Below are positions 29,078 through 29,158 of a DNA stretch of 29,158 nucleotides, piece by piece. Position 1 is the stretch's first letter. The number at the start of each line of letters is the position of its first letter. The position numbers and the translations under genes were made by a program. The DNA comes from a virus. The DNA is taken from IMG/VR virus record IMGVR_UViG_3300030104_000593, positions 1 through 29,158 of that record. The stretch is one strand, 5' to 3'. The notes below the pieces were generated by a model. That model searched no databases, was not told the origin of the DNA, and was given only the letters and a program-made list of their open reading frames with translations.

Positions 29078-29158
29078 CGATATTCTTTTAATTGTTTTAT
29101 TTCTTTTTAATTTTTTCAATACTTCTTCCTGCAAAATATGCAGAATATACAACCATCA
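29078..29158. repeat. Right copy of terminal direct repeat (circular closure)
   Basis: An 81-base exact copy of bases 2-82. Joining the two copies makes the lysis genes run directly into the metallophosphoesterase gene, both leftward, with no break in gene organisation. This supports circular closure. Confidence 0.9.

Overview
This window looks like a complete small tailed-phage genome. The last 81 bases (29078-29158) repeat bases 2-82 exactly, so the sequence closes into a circle of about 29,076 bp. The host is most likely a flavobacterium or another member of Bacteroidota, probably marine. The evidence is low GC, signal peptides ending in FSQ, a C-terminal tail resembling type IX secretion sorting signals, and a promoter that fits the Bacteroidota consensus (TTTG / TAnnTTTG). 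Module content (HK97-type capsid, tail tube, tape measure of only 466 aa, tail terminator and chaperone) suggests a siphovirus with a short tail. No integrase, DNA polymerase, helicase or tRNA was seen.

Almost the whole genome is one leftward (minus-strand) transcription unit that starts near 27.25 kb. In order of transcription it holds: a small XRE-family regulator; an SSB-like OB-fold protein; a replisome-organiser-like protein; a 38-aa membrane peptide; a VRR-NUC nuclease; a C5-cytosine methyltransferase; a sigma-like HTH protein; a Cys-rich miniprotein; an HNH nuclease; a ParB/methyltransferase fusion; small and large terminase; a tail-assembly-chaperone-like gene with a probable -1 frameshift; tail genes; tape measure; XkdF-type protease; scaffold; major capsid; major tail protein; three tandem paralogues; portal; connector; fibre-like protein; a cassette of exported proteins; and lysis genes. 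Going round the circle this leads to a metallophosphoesterase and a 45-aa protein (28189-29004). Neighbouring genes mostly overlap by 1-29 nt, often as ATGA or TAATG, which points to translational coupling.

A short rightward cluster of four small genes (27345-28121) is driven from a 170-bp divergent control region. That region has a good promoter whose spacer is an inverted repeat, a likely repressor site. This is the longest stretch without a gene, so nothing over 300 bp is unexplained.

The observations most worth following up are these. (1) A T9 slippery run in the chaperone gene, with the -1 frame opening at the slip site and staying open into a 53-aa downstream ORF. (2) Three signal-peptide proteins between the fibre and lysis genes: an outer-membrane barrel, an LDLa-like protein with a sorting-domain-like tail, and a thioredoxin fold with both active-site cysteines replaced by Asn. 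(3) A tandem triplet of paralogous structural genes. (4) The operator architecture, and a second upstream region with a matching leader. (5) Terminators placed after the capsid gene and after the tail-tube gene. (6) A non-canonical order of head and tail modules. Several small genes that simple length cut-offs would miss are annotated here: 19667-19828, 23316-23477, 25547-25663, 27551-27697 and 28189-28326.
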